From Ascidia mentula (Eukaryota > Chordata > Ascidiacea > Phlebobranchia > Ascidiidae): a DNA stretch of 64,000 bases. The notes below the pieces were generated by a model, which was not told the DNA's origin, made no database searches, and saw only the letters and a list, made by a program, of their open reading frames with translations. A program made the translations under genes and the position numbers. Below are positions 38,908 through 52,421 of this stretch, piece after piece; the first letter of the stretch is position 1, and each line of letters begins with the position of its first letter. The stretch covers positions 11,782,501 to 11,846,500 of the forward strand of contig OX387200.1 in NCBI GenBank assembly GCA_947561715.1, in the 5' to 3' direction.

Positions 38908-41900
38908 AAAAAATATTTTTCATCGAAAAGTCATATACTGCAAAATGCACAAGTGCTGAAATCGCACAGTTACATACGTTGTGCAACCGCAAAAGCAATA
39001 CTGGAGTATCAGCGTTTTCCACTGTATAATAAAGCTTGTAGTGCAAAAAAATATTTTTCATCGAAAAGTCATATACTGCAAAATGGACAAGTGCTGAAAT
39101 CGCATAGTTACATACGTTGTGCAACCGCAAAAGCAATACTGGAGTATCAGCGTTTTCCACTGTATAATAAAGCTTGTACTGCAAAAAAATATTTTTCATC
39201 CAAAAGTCATATACTGCAAAATGGACAAGTGCTGAAATCGCATAGTTACATACGTTGTGCAACCGCAAAAGCAATACTGGAGTATCAGCGTTTTCCACTG
39301 TATAATAAAGCTTGTACTGCAAAAAAATATTTTTCATCGAAAAGTCATATACTGCAAAATGGACAAGTGCTGAAATCGCATAGTTAAATACGTTGTGCAA
39401 CCGCAAAAGCAATACTGGAGTATCAGCGTTTTCCACTGTATAATAAAGCTTGTACTGCAAAAAAATATTTTTCATCGAAAAGTCATATACTGCAAAATGG
39501 ACAAGTGCTGAAATCGCATAGTTACATACGTTGTGCAACTGCAAAAGCAATACTGGAGTATCAGCGTTTTCCACTGTATAATAAAGCTTGTACTGCAAAA
39601 AAATATTTTTCATCGAAAAGTCATATACTGCAAAATGGACAAGTGCTGAAATCGCATAGTTACATACGTTGTGCAACCGCAAAAGCAATACTGGAATATC
39701 AGCGTTGTCCACTGTATAACAAAGCTGGTACTGAAAAAAATTATTTTTTGTCGAAAAGTCACATACTGCAAAATGGACAAGTGCTGAAATCTCATAGTTA
39801 CATACGTTGTGCAACCGCAAAAGCAATACTGGAGTATCAGCGTTTTCCACTGTATAATAAAGCTTGCACTGCAAAAAAATATTTTTCATCGAAAAGTCAT
39901 ATACTGCAAAATGGACAAGTGCTGAAATCGCATAGTTACATACGTTGTGCAACCGCAAAAGCAATACTGGAGTATCAGCGTTTTCCACTGTATAATAAAG
40001 CTTATACTGAAAAAAAATATTTTTTATCGAAAAGTCATATACTGCAAAATGGACAAGTGCTGAAATCTCATAGTTACATACGTTGTGCAACCGCAAAAGC
40101 AATACTGGAGTATCAGCGTTTTCCACTGTATAATAAAGCTTGCACTGCAAAAAAATATTTTTCATCGAAAAGTCATATACTGCAAAATGGACAAGTGCTG
40201 AAATCGCATAGTTACATACGTTGTGCAACCGCAAAAGCAATACTGGAGTATCAGCGTTTTCCACTGTATAATAAAGCTTATACTGAAAAAAAATATTTTT
40301 TATCGAAAAGTCATATACTGCAAAATGGACAAGTGCTGAAATCGCATAGTTACATACGTTGTGCAACCGCAAAAGCAATACTGGAATATCAGCGTTGTCC
40401 ACTGTATAATAAAGCTTGTACTGCAAAAAAATATTTTTCATCGAAAAGTCATATACTGCAAAATGGACAAGTGCTGAAATCGCGTAGTTACATACGTTGT
40501 GCAACCGCAAAAGCAATACTGGAATATCAGCGTTGTCCACTGTATAATAAAGCTTGTACTGCAAAAAAATATTTTTTATCGAAAAGTCATATACTGCAAA
40601 ATGGACAAGTGCTGAAATCGCATAGTTACATACGTTGTGCAACCGCAAAAGCAATACTGGAGTATCAGCGTTTTCCACTGTATAATAAAGCTTGTACTGC
40701 AAAAAAATATTTTTCATCGAAAAGTCATATACTGCAAAATGGACAAGTGCTGAAATCGCATAGTTACATACGTTGTGCAACTGCAAAAGCAATACTGGAA
40801 TATCAGCGTTGTCCACTGTATAACAAAGCTTGTACTGAAAAAACATTATTTTTTGTCGAAAAGTCACATACTGCAAAATGGACAAGTGCTGAAATCTCAT
40901 AGTTACATACGTTGTGCAACCGCAAAAGCAATACTGGAGTATCAGCGTTTTCCACTGTATAATAAAGCTTGCACTGCAAAAAAATATTTTTCATCGTTAA
41001 GTCATATACTGCAAAATGGACAAGTGCTGAAATCGCATAGTTACATACGTTGTGCAACCGCAAAAGCAATACTGGAGTATCAGCGTTGTCCACTGTATAA
41101 CAAAGCTTGTACTGAAAAAAATTATTTTTTGTCGAAAAGTCATATACTGCAAAATGGACAAGTGCTGAAATCGCATAGTTACATACGTTGTGCAACCGCA
41201 AAAGCAATACTGGAATATCAGCGTTGTCCACTGTATAATAAAGCTTGTACTGAAAAAAATATTTTTCATCGAAAAGTCATATACTGCAAATTGGACAAGT
41301 GCTGAAATCGCATAGTTACATACGTTGTGCAACCGCAAAAGCAATACTGGAGTATCAGCGTTTTCCACTGTATAATAAAGCTTGTACTGAAAAAAATTAT
41401 TTTTTGTCGAAAAGTCATATACTGCAAAACGGACAAGTACTGAAATCTCATAGTTTCATACGTTGTGCAACCGCAAAAGCAATACTGGAGTATCAGCGTT
41501 TTCCACTGTATAATAAAGCTTGTACTGCAAAAAAATATTTTTCATCGAAAAGTCATATACTGCAAAATGGACAAGTGCTGAAATCGCATAGTTACATACG
41601 TTGTGCAACCGCAAAAGCAATACTGGAATATCAGCGTTGTCCACTGTATAATAAAGCTTGTACTGCAAAAAAATATTTTTCATCGAAAAGACATATACTG
41701 CAAAATGGACAAGTGCTGAAATCGCATAGTTGCATACGTTGTGCAACCGCAAAAGCATTTCTGAATATCAGCGTTTTCCCCTGTATAATAAAGCTTGTAC
41801 TGCAAAAAAATATTTTTTGTCGAAAAGTCATATACTGCAAAATAGACAAGTGCTGAAATCGCACAGTTGCATACGTTGTGCAACCGCAAAAGCAATACTG

Positions 41901-44006
41901 GAATACCAGCGTTTTCCACTGTTAAAGCTTGTCCTGAAAAAAATTATTTTTTATCGAAAAGTCATATACTGCAAAATGGACAAGTACTGAAATCTCATTG
42001 TTTCATACGTTGTGCAACCGCAAAAGCAATACTGGAGTACCAGCGTTTTCCACTGTATAATAAAGCCTGTACTGAAAAAAATATTTTTTATCGAAAAGTC
42101 ATATACTGCAAAATGGACAAGTGCTGAAATCGCATAGTTACATACGTTGTGCAACCGCAAAAGCAATACTGGAGTATCAGCGTTTTCCACTGTATAATAA
42201 AGCTTGTACTGAAAAAAATTATTTTTTATCGAAAAGTCATATACTGCAAAATGGACAAGTACTGAAATCTCATAGTTTCATACGTTGTGCAACCGCAAAA
42301 GCAATACTGGAATATCAGCGTTTTCCACTGTATAATAAAGCTTGTACTGCAAAAAAATATTTTTCATCGAAAAGTCATATACTGCAAAATGGACAAGTGC
42401 TGAAATCGCATAGTTACATACGTTGTGCAACCGCAAAAGCAATACTGGAGTATCAGCGTTTTCCACTGTATAATAAAGCTTGTACTGCAAAAAAATATTT
42501 TTCATCGAAAAGTCATATACTGCAAATTGTAAAAGTGCTGAAATTGCACAGTTGCATACGTTGTGCAACCGCAAAAGCAATACTGGAATATCAGCGTTGT
42601 CCACTGTATAATAAAGCTTGTACTGCAAAAAAATATTTTTCATCGAAAAGTCATATACTGCAAAATGGACAAGTGCTGAAATCGCATAGTTACATACGTT
42701 GTGCAACCGCAAAAGCAATACTGGAATATCAGCGTTGTCCCCTGTATAATAAAGCTTGTACTGCAAAAAAATATTTTTCATCGAAAAGTCATATACTGCA
42801 AAATGGACAAGTGCTGAAATCGCATAGTTGCATACGTTGTGCAACCTCAAAAGCAATACTGGAGTATCAGCGTTTTCCCCTGTATAATAAAGCTTGTACT
42901 GCAAAAAAATATTTTTTGTCGAAAATTCATATACTGCAAAATAGACAAGTGCTGAAATCGCACAGTTGCATGCGTTGTGCAACCGCAAAAGCAATACTGG
43001 AATACCAGCGTTTTCCACTGTATAACAAAGCTTGTACTGAAAAAAATTATTTTTTATCGAAAAGTCATATACTGCAAAATGGACAAGTACTGAAATCTCA
43101 TAGTTACATACGTTGTGCAACCGCAAAAGCAATACTGGAGTACCAGCGTTTTCCACTGTATAATAAAGCTTGTACTGAAAAAAATTGTTTTTTATCGAAA
43201 AGTCATATACTGCAAAATGGACAAGTGCTGAAATCTCATAGTTACATACGTTGTGCAACCGCAAAAGCAATACTGGAGTATCAGCGTTTTCCACTGTATA
43301 ATAAAGCTTGTACTGAAAAAAAATATTTTTTATCGAAAAGTCATATACTGCAAAATGGACAAGTGCTGAAATCGCATAGTTACATACGTTGTGCAACCGC
43401 AAAAGCAATACTGGAATATCAGCGTTGTCCACTGTATAATAAAGCTTGTACTGCAAAAAAATATTTTTCATCGAAAAGTCATATACTGCAAAATGGACAA
43501 GTGCTGAAATCGCATAGTTACATACGTTGTGCAACCGCAAAAGCAATACTGGAGTATCAGCGTTTTCCCCTGTATAATAAAGCTTGTACTGCAAAAAAAT
43601 ATTTTTTATCGAAAAGTCATATACTGCAAAATAGAAAAGTGCTGAAATCGCACAGTTGCATAAGTTGTGCAACCGCAAAAGCAATACTGGAATACCAGCG
43701 TTTTCCACTGTATAACAAAGCTTGTACAGAAAAAAATTATTTTTTATCGAAAAGTCATATACTGCAAAATGGACAAGTGCTGAAATCTCATAGTTACATA
43801 CGTTGTGCAACCGCAAAAGCAATACTGGAGTACCAGCGTTTTCCACTGTATAATAAAGCTTGTACTGAAAAAAATTATTTTTTATTGAAAAGTCATATAT
43901 TGCAAAATGTACAAGTGCTGAAATCTCATAGTTACATACGTTGTGCAACCGCAAAAGCAATTCTGGAATATCAGCGTTGTCCACTGCATAATAAAGCTTG
44001 TACTGC
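38908..44006 (+). repeat. Third internal block start joined to the next unit (5099 bp between A6 runs)
   Basis: It begins like the 18-monomer blocks (CTTGTAGTGC monomer, TTAAATACG at 39387, AAAGCTGGTAC near 39723). It then passes through AAAGCTTATAC monomers near 40010 and 40275 into the extra-C landmark at 40844, so the A6-to-A6 interval spans the junction between two higher-order units. Confidence 0.8.
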
Positions 44007-47000
44007 AAAAAATATTTTTCATCGAAAAGTCATATACTGCAAAATGCACAAGTGCTGAAATCGCACAGTTACATACGTTGTGCAACCGCAAAAGCAATAC
44101 TGGAGTATCAGCGTTTTCCACTGTATAATAAAGCTTGTAGTGCAAAAAAATATTTTTCATCGAAAAGTCATATACTGCAAAATGGACAAGTGCTGAAATC
44201 GCATAGTTACATACGTTGTGCAACCGCAAAAGCAATACTGGAGTATCAGCGTTTTCCACTTTATAATAAAGCTTGTACTGCAAAAAAATATTTTTCATCG
44301 AAAAGTCATATACTGCAAAATGGACAAGTGCTGAAATCGCATAGTTACATACGTTGTGCAACCGCAAAAGCAATACTGGAGTATCAGCGTTTTCCACTGT
44401 ATAATAAAGCTTGTACTGCAAAAAAATATTTTTCATCCAAAAGTCATATACTGCAAAATGGACAAGTGCTGAAATCGCATAGTTACATGCGTTGTGCAAC
44501 CGCAAAAGCAATACTGGAGTATCAGCGTTTTCCACTGTATAATAAAGCTTGTACTGCAAAAAAATATTTTTCATCGAAAAGTCATATACTGCAAAATGGA
44601 CAAGTGCTGAAATCGCATAGTTAAATACGTTGTGCAACCGCAAAAGCAATACTGGAGTATCAGCGTTTTCCACTGTATAATAAAGCTTGTACTGCAAAAA
44701 AATATTTTTCATCGAAAAGTCATATACTGCAAAATGGACAAGTGCTGAAATCGCATAGTTACATACGTTGTGCAACCGCAAAAGCAATACTGGAGTATCA
44801 GCGTTTTCCACTGTATAATAAAGCTTGTACTGCAAAAAAATATTTTTCATCGAAAAGTCATATACTGCAAAATGGACAAGTGCTGAAATCGCATAGTTAC
44901 CTACGTTGTGCAACCGCAAAAGCAATACTGGAATATCAGCGTTGTCCACTGTATGACAAAGCTTGTACTGAAAAAAATTATTTTTTGTCGAAAAGTCACA
45001 TACTGCAAAATGGACAAGTGCTGAAATCTCATAGTTACATACGTTGTGCAACCGCAAAAGCAATACTGGAGTATCAGCGTTTTCCACTGTATAATAAAGC
45101 TTGCACTGCAAAAAAATATTTTTCATCGAAAAGTCATATACTGCAAAATGGACAAGTGCTGAAATCGCATAGTTACATACGTTGTGCAACCGCAAAAGCA
45201 ATACTGGAGTATCAGCGTTTTCCACTGTATAATAAAGCTTGTACTGAAAAAAAATATTTTTTATCGAAAAGTCATATACTGCAAAATGGACAAGTGCTGA
45301 AATCGCATAGTTACATACGTTGTGCAACCGCAAAAGCAATACTGGAATATCAGCGTTGTCCACTGTATAATAAAGCTTGTACTGCAAAAAAATATTTTTC
45401 ATCGAAAGGTCATATACTGCAAAATGGACAAGTGCTGAAATCGCGTAGTTACATACGTTGTGCAACCGCAAAAGCAATACTGGAATATCAGCGTTGTCCA
45501 CTGTATAATAAAGCTTGTACTGCAAAAAAATATTTTTCATCGAAAAGTCATACACTGCAAAATGGACAAGTGCTGAAATCTCACAGTTACATACGTTGTG
45601 CAACCGCAAAAGCAATACTGGAGTACCAGCGTTTTCCACTGTATAATAAAGCTTGTAATGAAAAAAATTATTTTTTATCGAAAAGTCATATACTGCAAAT
45701 AGGACAAGTGCTGAAATCTCATAGTTACATACGTTGTGCAACCGCAAAAGCAATACTGGAGTATCAGCGTTTTCCACTGTATAATAAAGCTTGCACTGCA
45801 AAAAAATATTTTTCATCGAAAAGTCATATACTGCAAAATGGACAAGTGCTGAAATCGCATAGTTACATACGTTGTGCAACCGCAAAAGCAATACTGGAGT
45901 ATCAGCGTTTTCCACTGTATAATAAAACTTGTACTGCAAAAAAATATTTTTCATCGAAAAGTCATACACTGCAAAATGGACAAGTGCTGAAATCGCATAG
46001 TTACATACGTTGTGCAACCGCAAAAGCAATACTGGTGTACCAGCGTTTTCCAGTGTATAATAAAGCTTGTAATGAAAAAAATTATTTTTTATCGAAAAGT
46101 CATATACTGCAAAATGGACAAGTGCTGAAATCTCATAGTTACATACGTTGTGCAACCGCAAAAGCAATACTGGAGTATCAGCGTTTTCCCCTGAATAATA
46201 AAGCTTGTACTGCAAAAAAATATTTTTTATCGAAAAGTCATATACTGCAAAATAGAAAAGTGCTGAAATCGCACAGTTGCATAAGTTGTGCAACCGCAAA
46301 AGCAATACTGGAATACCAGCGTTTTCCACTGTATAACAAAGCTTGTACAGAAAAAAATTATTTTTTATCGAAAAGTCATATACTGCAAAATGGACAAGTG
46401 CTGAAATCTCATAGTTACATACGTTGTGCAACCGCAAAAGCAATACTGGAGTACCAGCGTTTTCCACTGTATAATAAAGCTTGTACTGAAAAAAATTATT
46501 TTTTATTTAAAAGTCATATATTGCAAAATGGACAAGTGCTGAAATCTCATAGTTACATACGTTGTGCAACCGCAAAAGCAATACTGGAATATCAGCGTTG
46601 TCCACTGCATAATAAAGCTTGTACTGCAAAAAATATTTTTCATCGAAAAGTCATATACTGCAAAATGCACAAGTGCTGAAATCGCACAGTTACATACGTT
46701 GTGCAACCGCAAAAGCAATACTGGAGTATCAGCGTTTTCCACTGTATAATAAAGCTTGTAGTGCAAAAAAATATTTTTCATCGAAAAGTCATATACTGCA
46801 AAATGGACAAGTGCTGAAATCGCATAGTTACATACGTTGTGCAACCGCAAAAGCAATACTGGAGTATCAGCGTTTTCCACTGTATAATAAAGCTTGTACT
46901 GCAAAAAAATATTTTTCATCCAAAAGTCATATACTGCAAAATGGACAAGTGCTGAAATCGCATAGTTACATACGTTGTGCAACCGCAAAAGCAATACTGG

Positions 47001-47723
47001 AGTATCAGCGTTTTCCACTGTATAATAAAGCTTGTACTGCAAAAAAATATTTTTCATCGAAAAGTCATATACTGCAAAATGGACAAGTGCTGAAATCGCA
47101 TAGTTAAATACGTTGTGCAACCGCAAAAGCAATACTGGAGTATCAGCGTTTTCCACTGTATAATAAAGCTTGTACTGCAAAAAAATATTTTTCATCGAAA
47201 AGTCATATACTGCAAAATGGACAAGTGCTGAAATCGCATAGTTACATACGTTGTGCAACTGCAAAAGCAATACTGGAGTATCAGCGTTTTCCACTGTATA
47301 ATAAAGCTTGTACTGCAAAAAAATATTTTTCATCGAAAAGTCATATACTGCAAAATGGACAAGTGCTGAAATCGCATAGTTACATACGTTGTGCAACCGC
47401 AAAAGCAATACTGGAATATCAGCGTTGTCCACTGTATAACAAAGCTGGTACTGAAAAAAATTATTTTTTGTCGAAAAGTCACATACTGCAAAATGGACAA
47501 GTGCTGAAATCTCATAGTTACATACGTTGTGCAACCGCAAAAGCAATACTGGAGTATCAGCGTTTTCCACTGTATAATAAAGCTTGCACTGCAAAAAAAT
47601 ATTTTTCATCGAAAAGTCATATACTGCAAAATGGACAAGTGCTGAAATCGCATAGTTACATACGTTGTGCAACCGCAAAAGCAATACTGGAGTATCAGCG
47701 TTTTCCACTGTATAATAAAGCTT
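40578..47723 (+). repeat. Long duplicated segment, copy B (7146 bp)
   Basis: This is the second copy of 30375-37520. At 41760 it has T where copy A has A. At 44071 and 44076 it has the common TTACATACG form where copy A has TTGCATAAG. Beyond 47723 the two still align but with the 4-monomer expansion described for 46628-49662. Confidence 0.9.
44007..46627 (+). repeat. Internal 19-monomer block (2621 bp), copy in the next unit
   Basis: It is the counterpart of 33804-36424 at an offset of 10203 bp. It keeps TATGACAAAGC, the CATGCGTTG variant and the other private markers. The monomer near 44066 reads CAGTTACATACG where the earlier copy reads CAGTTGCATAAG. Confidence 0.86.
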
Positions 47724-49662
47724 ATACTGAAAAAAAATATTTTTTATCGAAAAGTCATATACTGCAAAATGGACAAGTGCTGAAATCTCATAGTTACATA
47801 CGTTGTGCAACCGCAAAAGCAATACTGGAGTATCAGCGTTTTCCACTGTATAATAAAGCTTGCACTGCAAAAAAATATTTTTCATCGAAAAGTCATATAC
47901 TGCAAAATGGACAAGTGCTGAAATCGCATAGTTACATACGTTGTGCAACCGCAAAAGCAATACTGGAGTATCAGCGTTTTCCACTGTATAATAAAGCTTA
48001 TACTGAAAAAAAATATTTTTTATCGAAAAGTCATATACTGCAAAATGGACAAGTGCTGAAATCGCATAGTTACATACGTTGTGCAACCGCAAAAGCAATA
48101 CTGGAATATCAGCGTTGTCCACTGTATAATAAAGCTTGTACTGCAAAAAAATATTTTTCATCGAAAAGTCATATACTGCAAAATGGACAAGTGCTGAAAT
48201 CGCGTAGTTACATACGTTGTGCAACCGCAAAAGCAATACTGGAATATCAGCGTTGTCCACTGTATAATAAAGCTTGTACTGCAAAAAAATATTTTTTATC
48301 GAAAAGTCATATACTGCAAAATGGACAAGTGCTGAAATCGCATAGTTACATACGTTGTGCAACCGCAAAAGCAATACTGGAGTATCAGCGTTTTCCACTG
48401 TATAATAAAGCTTGTACTGCAAAAAAATATTTTTCATCGAAAGGTCATATACTGCAAAATGGACAAGTGCTGAAATCGCGTAGTTACATACGTTGTGCAA
48501 CCGCAAAAGCAATACTGGAATATCAGCGTTGTCCACTGTATAATAAAGCTTGTACTGCAAAAAAATATTTTTCATCGAAAAGTCATACACTGCAAAATGG
48601 ACAAGTGCTGAAATCTCACAGTTACATACGTTGTGCAACCGCAAAAGCAATACTGGAGTACCAGCGTTTTCCACTGTATAATAAAGCTTGTAATGAAAAA
48701 AATTATTTTTTATCGAAAAGTCATATACTGCAAATAGGACAAGTGCTGAAATCTCATAGTTACATACGTTGTGCAACCGCAAAAGCAATACTGGAGTATC
48801 AGCGTTTTCCACTGTATAATAAAGCTTGCACTGCAAAAAAATATTTTTCATCGAAAAGTCATATACTGCAAAATGGACAAGTGCTGAAATCGCATAGTTA
48901 CATACGTTGTGCAACCGCAAAAGCAATACTGGAGTATCAGCGTTTTCCACTGTATAATAAAACTTGTACTGCAAAAAAATATTTTTCATCGAAAAGTCAT
49001 ACACTGCAAAATGGACAAGTGCTGAAATCGCATAGTTACATACGTTGTGCAACCGCAAAAGCAATACTGGTGTACCAGCGTTTTCCAGTGTATAATAAAG
49101 CTTGTAATGAAAAAAATTATTTTTTATCGAAAAGTCATATACTGCAAAATGGACAAGTGCTGAAATCTCATAGTTACATACGTTGTGCAACCGCAAAAGC
49201 AATACTGGAGTATCAGCGTTTTCCCCTGAATAATAAAGCTTGTACTGCAAAAAAATATTTTTTATCGAAAAGTCATATACTGCAAAATAGAAAAGTGCTG
49301 AAATCGCACAGTTGCATAAGTTGTGCAACCGCAAAAGCAATACTGGAATACCAGCGTTTTCCACTGTATAACAAAGCTTGTACAGAAAAAAATTATTTTT
49401 TATCGAAAAGTCATATACTGCAAAATGGACAAGTGCTGAAATCTCATAGTTACATACGTTGTGCAACCGCAAAAGCAATACTGGAGTACCAGCGTTTTCC
49501 ACTGTATAATAAAGCTTGTACTGAAAAAAATTATTTTTTATTTAAAAGTCATATATTGCAAAATGGACAAGTGCTGAAATCTCATAGTTACATACGTTGT
49601 GCAACCGCAAAAGCAATACTGGAATATCAGCGTTGTCCACTGCATAATAAAGCTTGTACTGC
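46628..49662 (+). repeat. Internal 22-monomer block (3035 bp)
   Basis: It is the counterpart of 36425-38907 with exactly four monomers (552 bp) added. The additional stretch includes two AAAGCTTATAC monomers, as in the block starting at 38908, so the expansion looks like an exchange between neighbouring internal blocks rather than a simple slippage. Confidence 0.84.
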
Positions 49663-52421
49663 AAAAAATATTTTTCATCGAAAAGTCATATACTGCAAAA
49701 TGCACAAGTGCTGAAATCGCACAGTTACATACGTTGTGCAACCGCAAAAGCAATACTGGAGTATCAGCGTTTTCCACTGTATAATAAAGCTTGTAGTGCA
49801 AAAAAATATTTTTCATCGAAAAGTCATATACTGCAAAATGGACAAGTGCTGAAATCGCATAGTTACATACGTTGTGCAACCGCAAAAGCAATACTGGAGT
49901 ATCAGCGTTTTCCACTGTATAATAAAGCTTGTACTGCAAAAAAATATTTTTCATCCAAAAGTCATATACTGCAAAATGGACAAGTGCTGAAATCGCATAG
50001 TTACATACGTTGTGCAACCGCAAAAGCAATACTGGAGTATCAGCGTTTTCCACTGTATAATAAAGCTTGTACTGCAAAAAAATATTTTTCATCGAAAAGT
50101 CATATACTGCAAAATGGACAAGTGCTGAAATCGCATAGTTAAATACGTTGTGCAACCGCAAAAGCAATACTGGAGTATCAGCGTTTTCCACTGTATAATA
50201 AAGCTTGTACTGCAAAAAAATATTTTTCATCGAAAAGTCATATACTGCAAAATGGACAAGTGCTGAAATCGCATAGTTACATACGTTGTGCAACTGCAAA
50301 AGCAATACTGGAGTATCAGCGTTTTCCACTGTATAATAAAGCTTGTACTGCAAAAAAATATTTTTCATCGAAAAGTCATATACTGCAAAATGGACAAGTG
50401 CTGAAATCGCATAGTTACATACGTTGTGCAACCGCAAAAGCAATACTGGAATATCAGCGTTGTCCACTGTATAACAAAGCTGGTACTGAAAAAAATTATT
50501 TTTTGTCGAAAAGTCACATACTGCAAAATGGACAAGTGCTGAAATCTCATAGTTACATACGTTGTGCAACCGCAAAAGCAATACTGGAGTATCAGCGTTT
50601 TCCACTGTATAATAAAGCTTGCACTGCAAAAAAATATTTTTCATCGAAAAGTCATATACTGCAAAATGGACAAGTGCTGAAATCGCATAGTTACATACGT
50701 TGTGCAACCGCAAAAGCAATACTGGAGTATCAGCGTTTTCCACTGTATAATAAAGCTTATACTGAAAAAAAATATTTTTTATCGAAAAGTCATATACTGC
50801 AAAATGGACAAGTGCTGAAATCGCATAGTTACATACGTTGTGCAACCGCAAAAGCAATACTGGAATATCAGCGTTGTCCACTGTATAATAAAGCTTGTAC
50901 TGCAAAAAAATATTTTTCATCGAAAAGTCATATACTGCAAAATGGACAAGTGCTGAAATCGCGTAGTTACATACGTTGTGCAACCGCAAAAGCAATACTG
51001 GAATATCAGCGTTGTCCACTGTATAATAAAGCTTGTACTGCAAAAAATTATTTTTTATCGAAAAGTCATATACTGCAAAATGGACAAGTGCTGAAATCGC
51101 ATAGTTACATACGTTGTGCAACCGCAAAAGCAATACAGGAGTATCAGCGTTTTCCACTGTATAATAAAGCTTGTACTGCAAAAAAATATTTTTTATCGAA
51201 AATTCATATACTGCAAAATAGACAAGTGCTGAAATCGCACAGTTGCATACGTTGTGCAACCGCAAAAGCAATACTGGAATACCAGCGTTTTCCACTGTAT
51301 AATAAAGCTTGTACTGAAAAAAATTATTTTTTCTCGAAAAGTCATATACTGCAAAATGGACAAGTACTAAAATCTCATAGTTACATACGTTGTGCAACCG
51401 CAAAAGCAATACTGGAGTTCCAGCGTTTTCCACTGCATAATAAAGCTTGTACTGAAAAAAATTATTTTTTATCGAAAAGTCATATACTGCAAAATGGACA
51501 AGTGCTGAAATCTCATAGTTACATACGTTGTGCAACCGCAAAAGCAATACTGGAGTATCAGCGTTTTCCACTGTATAATAAAGCTTGTACTGAAAAAAAA
51601 TATTTTTCATCGAAAAGTCATATACTGCAAAATGGACAAGTGCTGAAATCGCACAGTTGCATACGTTGTGCAACCGCAAAAGCAATACTGGAGTATCAGC
51701 GTTTTCCACTGTATAATAAAGCTTGTACTGAAAAAAAATATTTTTTATCGAAAAGTCATATACTGCAAAATGGACAAGTGCTGAAATCGCATAGTTACAT
51801 ACGTTGTGCAACCGCAAAAGCAATACTGGAATATCAGCGTTGTCCACTGTATAATAAAGCTTGTACTGCAAAAAAATATTTTTCATCGAAAAGTCATATA
51901 CTGCAAAATGGACAAGTGCTGAAATCGCATAGTTACATACGTTGTGCAACCGCAAAAGCAATACTGGAGTATCAGCGTTTTCCCCTGTATAATAAAGCTT
52001 GTACTGCAAAAAAATATTTTTTATCGAAAAGTCATATACTGCAAAATAGAAAAGTGCTGAAATCGCACAGTTGCATAAGTTGTGCAACCGCAAAAGCAAT
52101 ACTGGAATACCAGCGTTTTCCACTGTATAACAAAGCTTGTACAGAAAAAAATTATTTTTTATCGAAAAGTCATATACTGCAAAATGGACAAGTGCTGAAA
52201 TCTCATAGTTACATACGTTGTGCAACCGCAAAAGCAATACTGGAGTACCAGCGTTTTCCACTGTATAATAAAGCTTGTACTGAAAAAAATTATTTTTTAT
52301 CGAAAAGTCATATATTGCAAAATGGACAAGTGCTGAAATCTCATAGTTACATACGTTGTGCAACCGCAAAAGCAATACTGGAATATCAGCGTTGTCCACT
52401 GCATAATAAAGCTTGTACTGC
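49663..52421 (+). repeat. Internal 20-monomer block (2759 bp)
   Basis: Its left half follows the internal-block order (AAAGCTGGTAC near 50478, AAAGCTTATAC near 50754). From about 51.1 kb it switches to a series seen at 27.7-30.0 kb (AAAATTCATA, TTTTTTCTCG, GTACTAAAATC, GGAGTTCCAG). It is therefore a chimera of two monomer successions. Confidence 0.8.

Larger units (their letters stand above)
30641..40843 (+). repeat. Higher-order unit, 10203 bp (74 monomers)
   Basis: Its left part follows the order of the 25403 unit (25858-26415 matches 31096-31653). Its right part is expanded by repetition of an internal block of 18-19 monomers starting at A6 runs 33804, 36425 and 38908. The internal blocks keep the AAAGTCACATAC signature but lack the extra C, so they look like relatives of the landmark monomer without its insertion. 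Confidence 0.88.

Noticed and set aside
46503..49502. A 999-codon open frame on the minus strand, and similar long frames such as 15795-18284 (829 codons, plus) and 49538-52423 (961 codons, minus), as genes for 46-residue-repeat proteins
   Set aside because: The period is 46 codons, so any frame free of stops in one monomer stays open over many. One frame on each strand is open over the same DNA. One-base and 4-base indels break the frames at landmark monomers, the plus frame has almost no in-frame ATG, and no promoter, splice or flanking gene structure is seen. A codon-position test on monomer variants (excess of synonymous change) would be needed to revive the idea.
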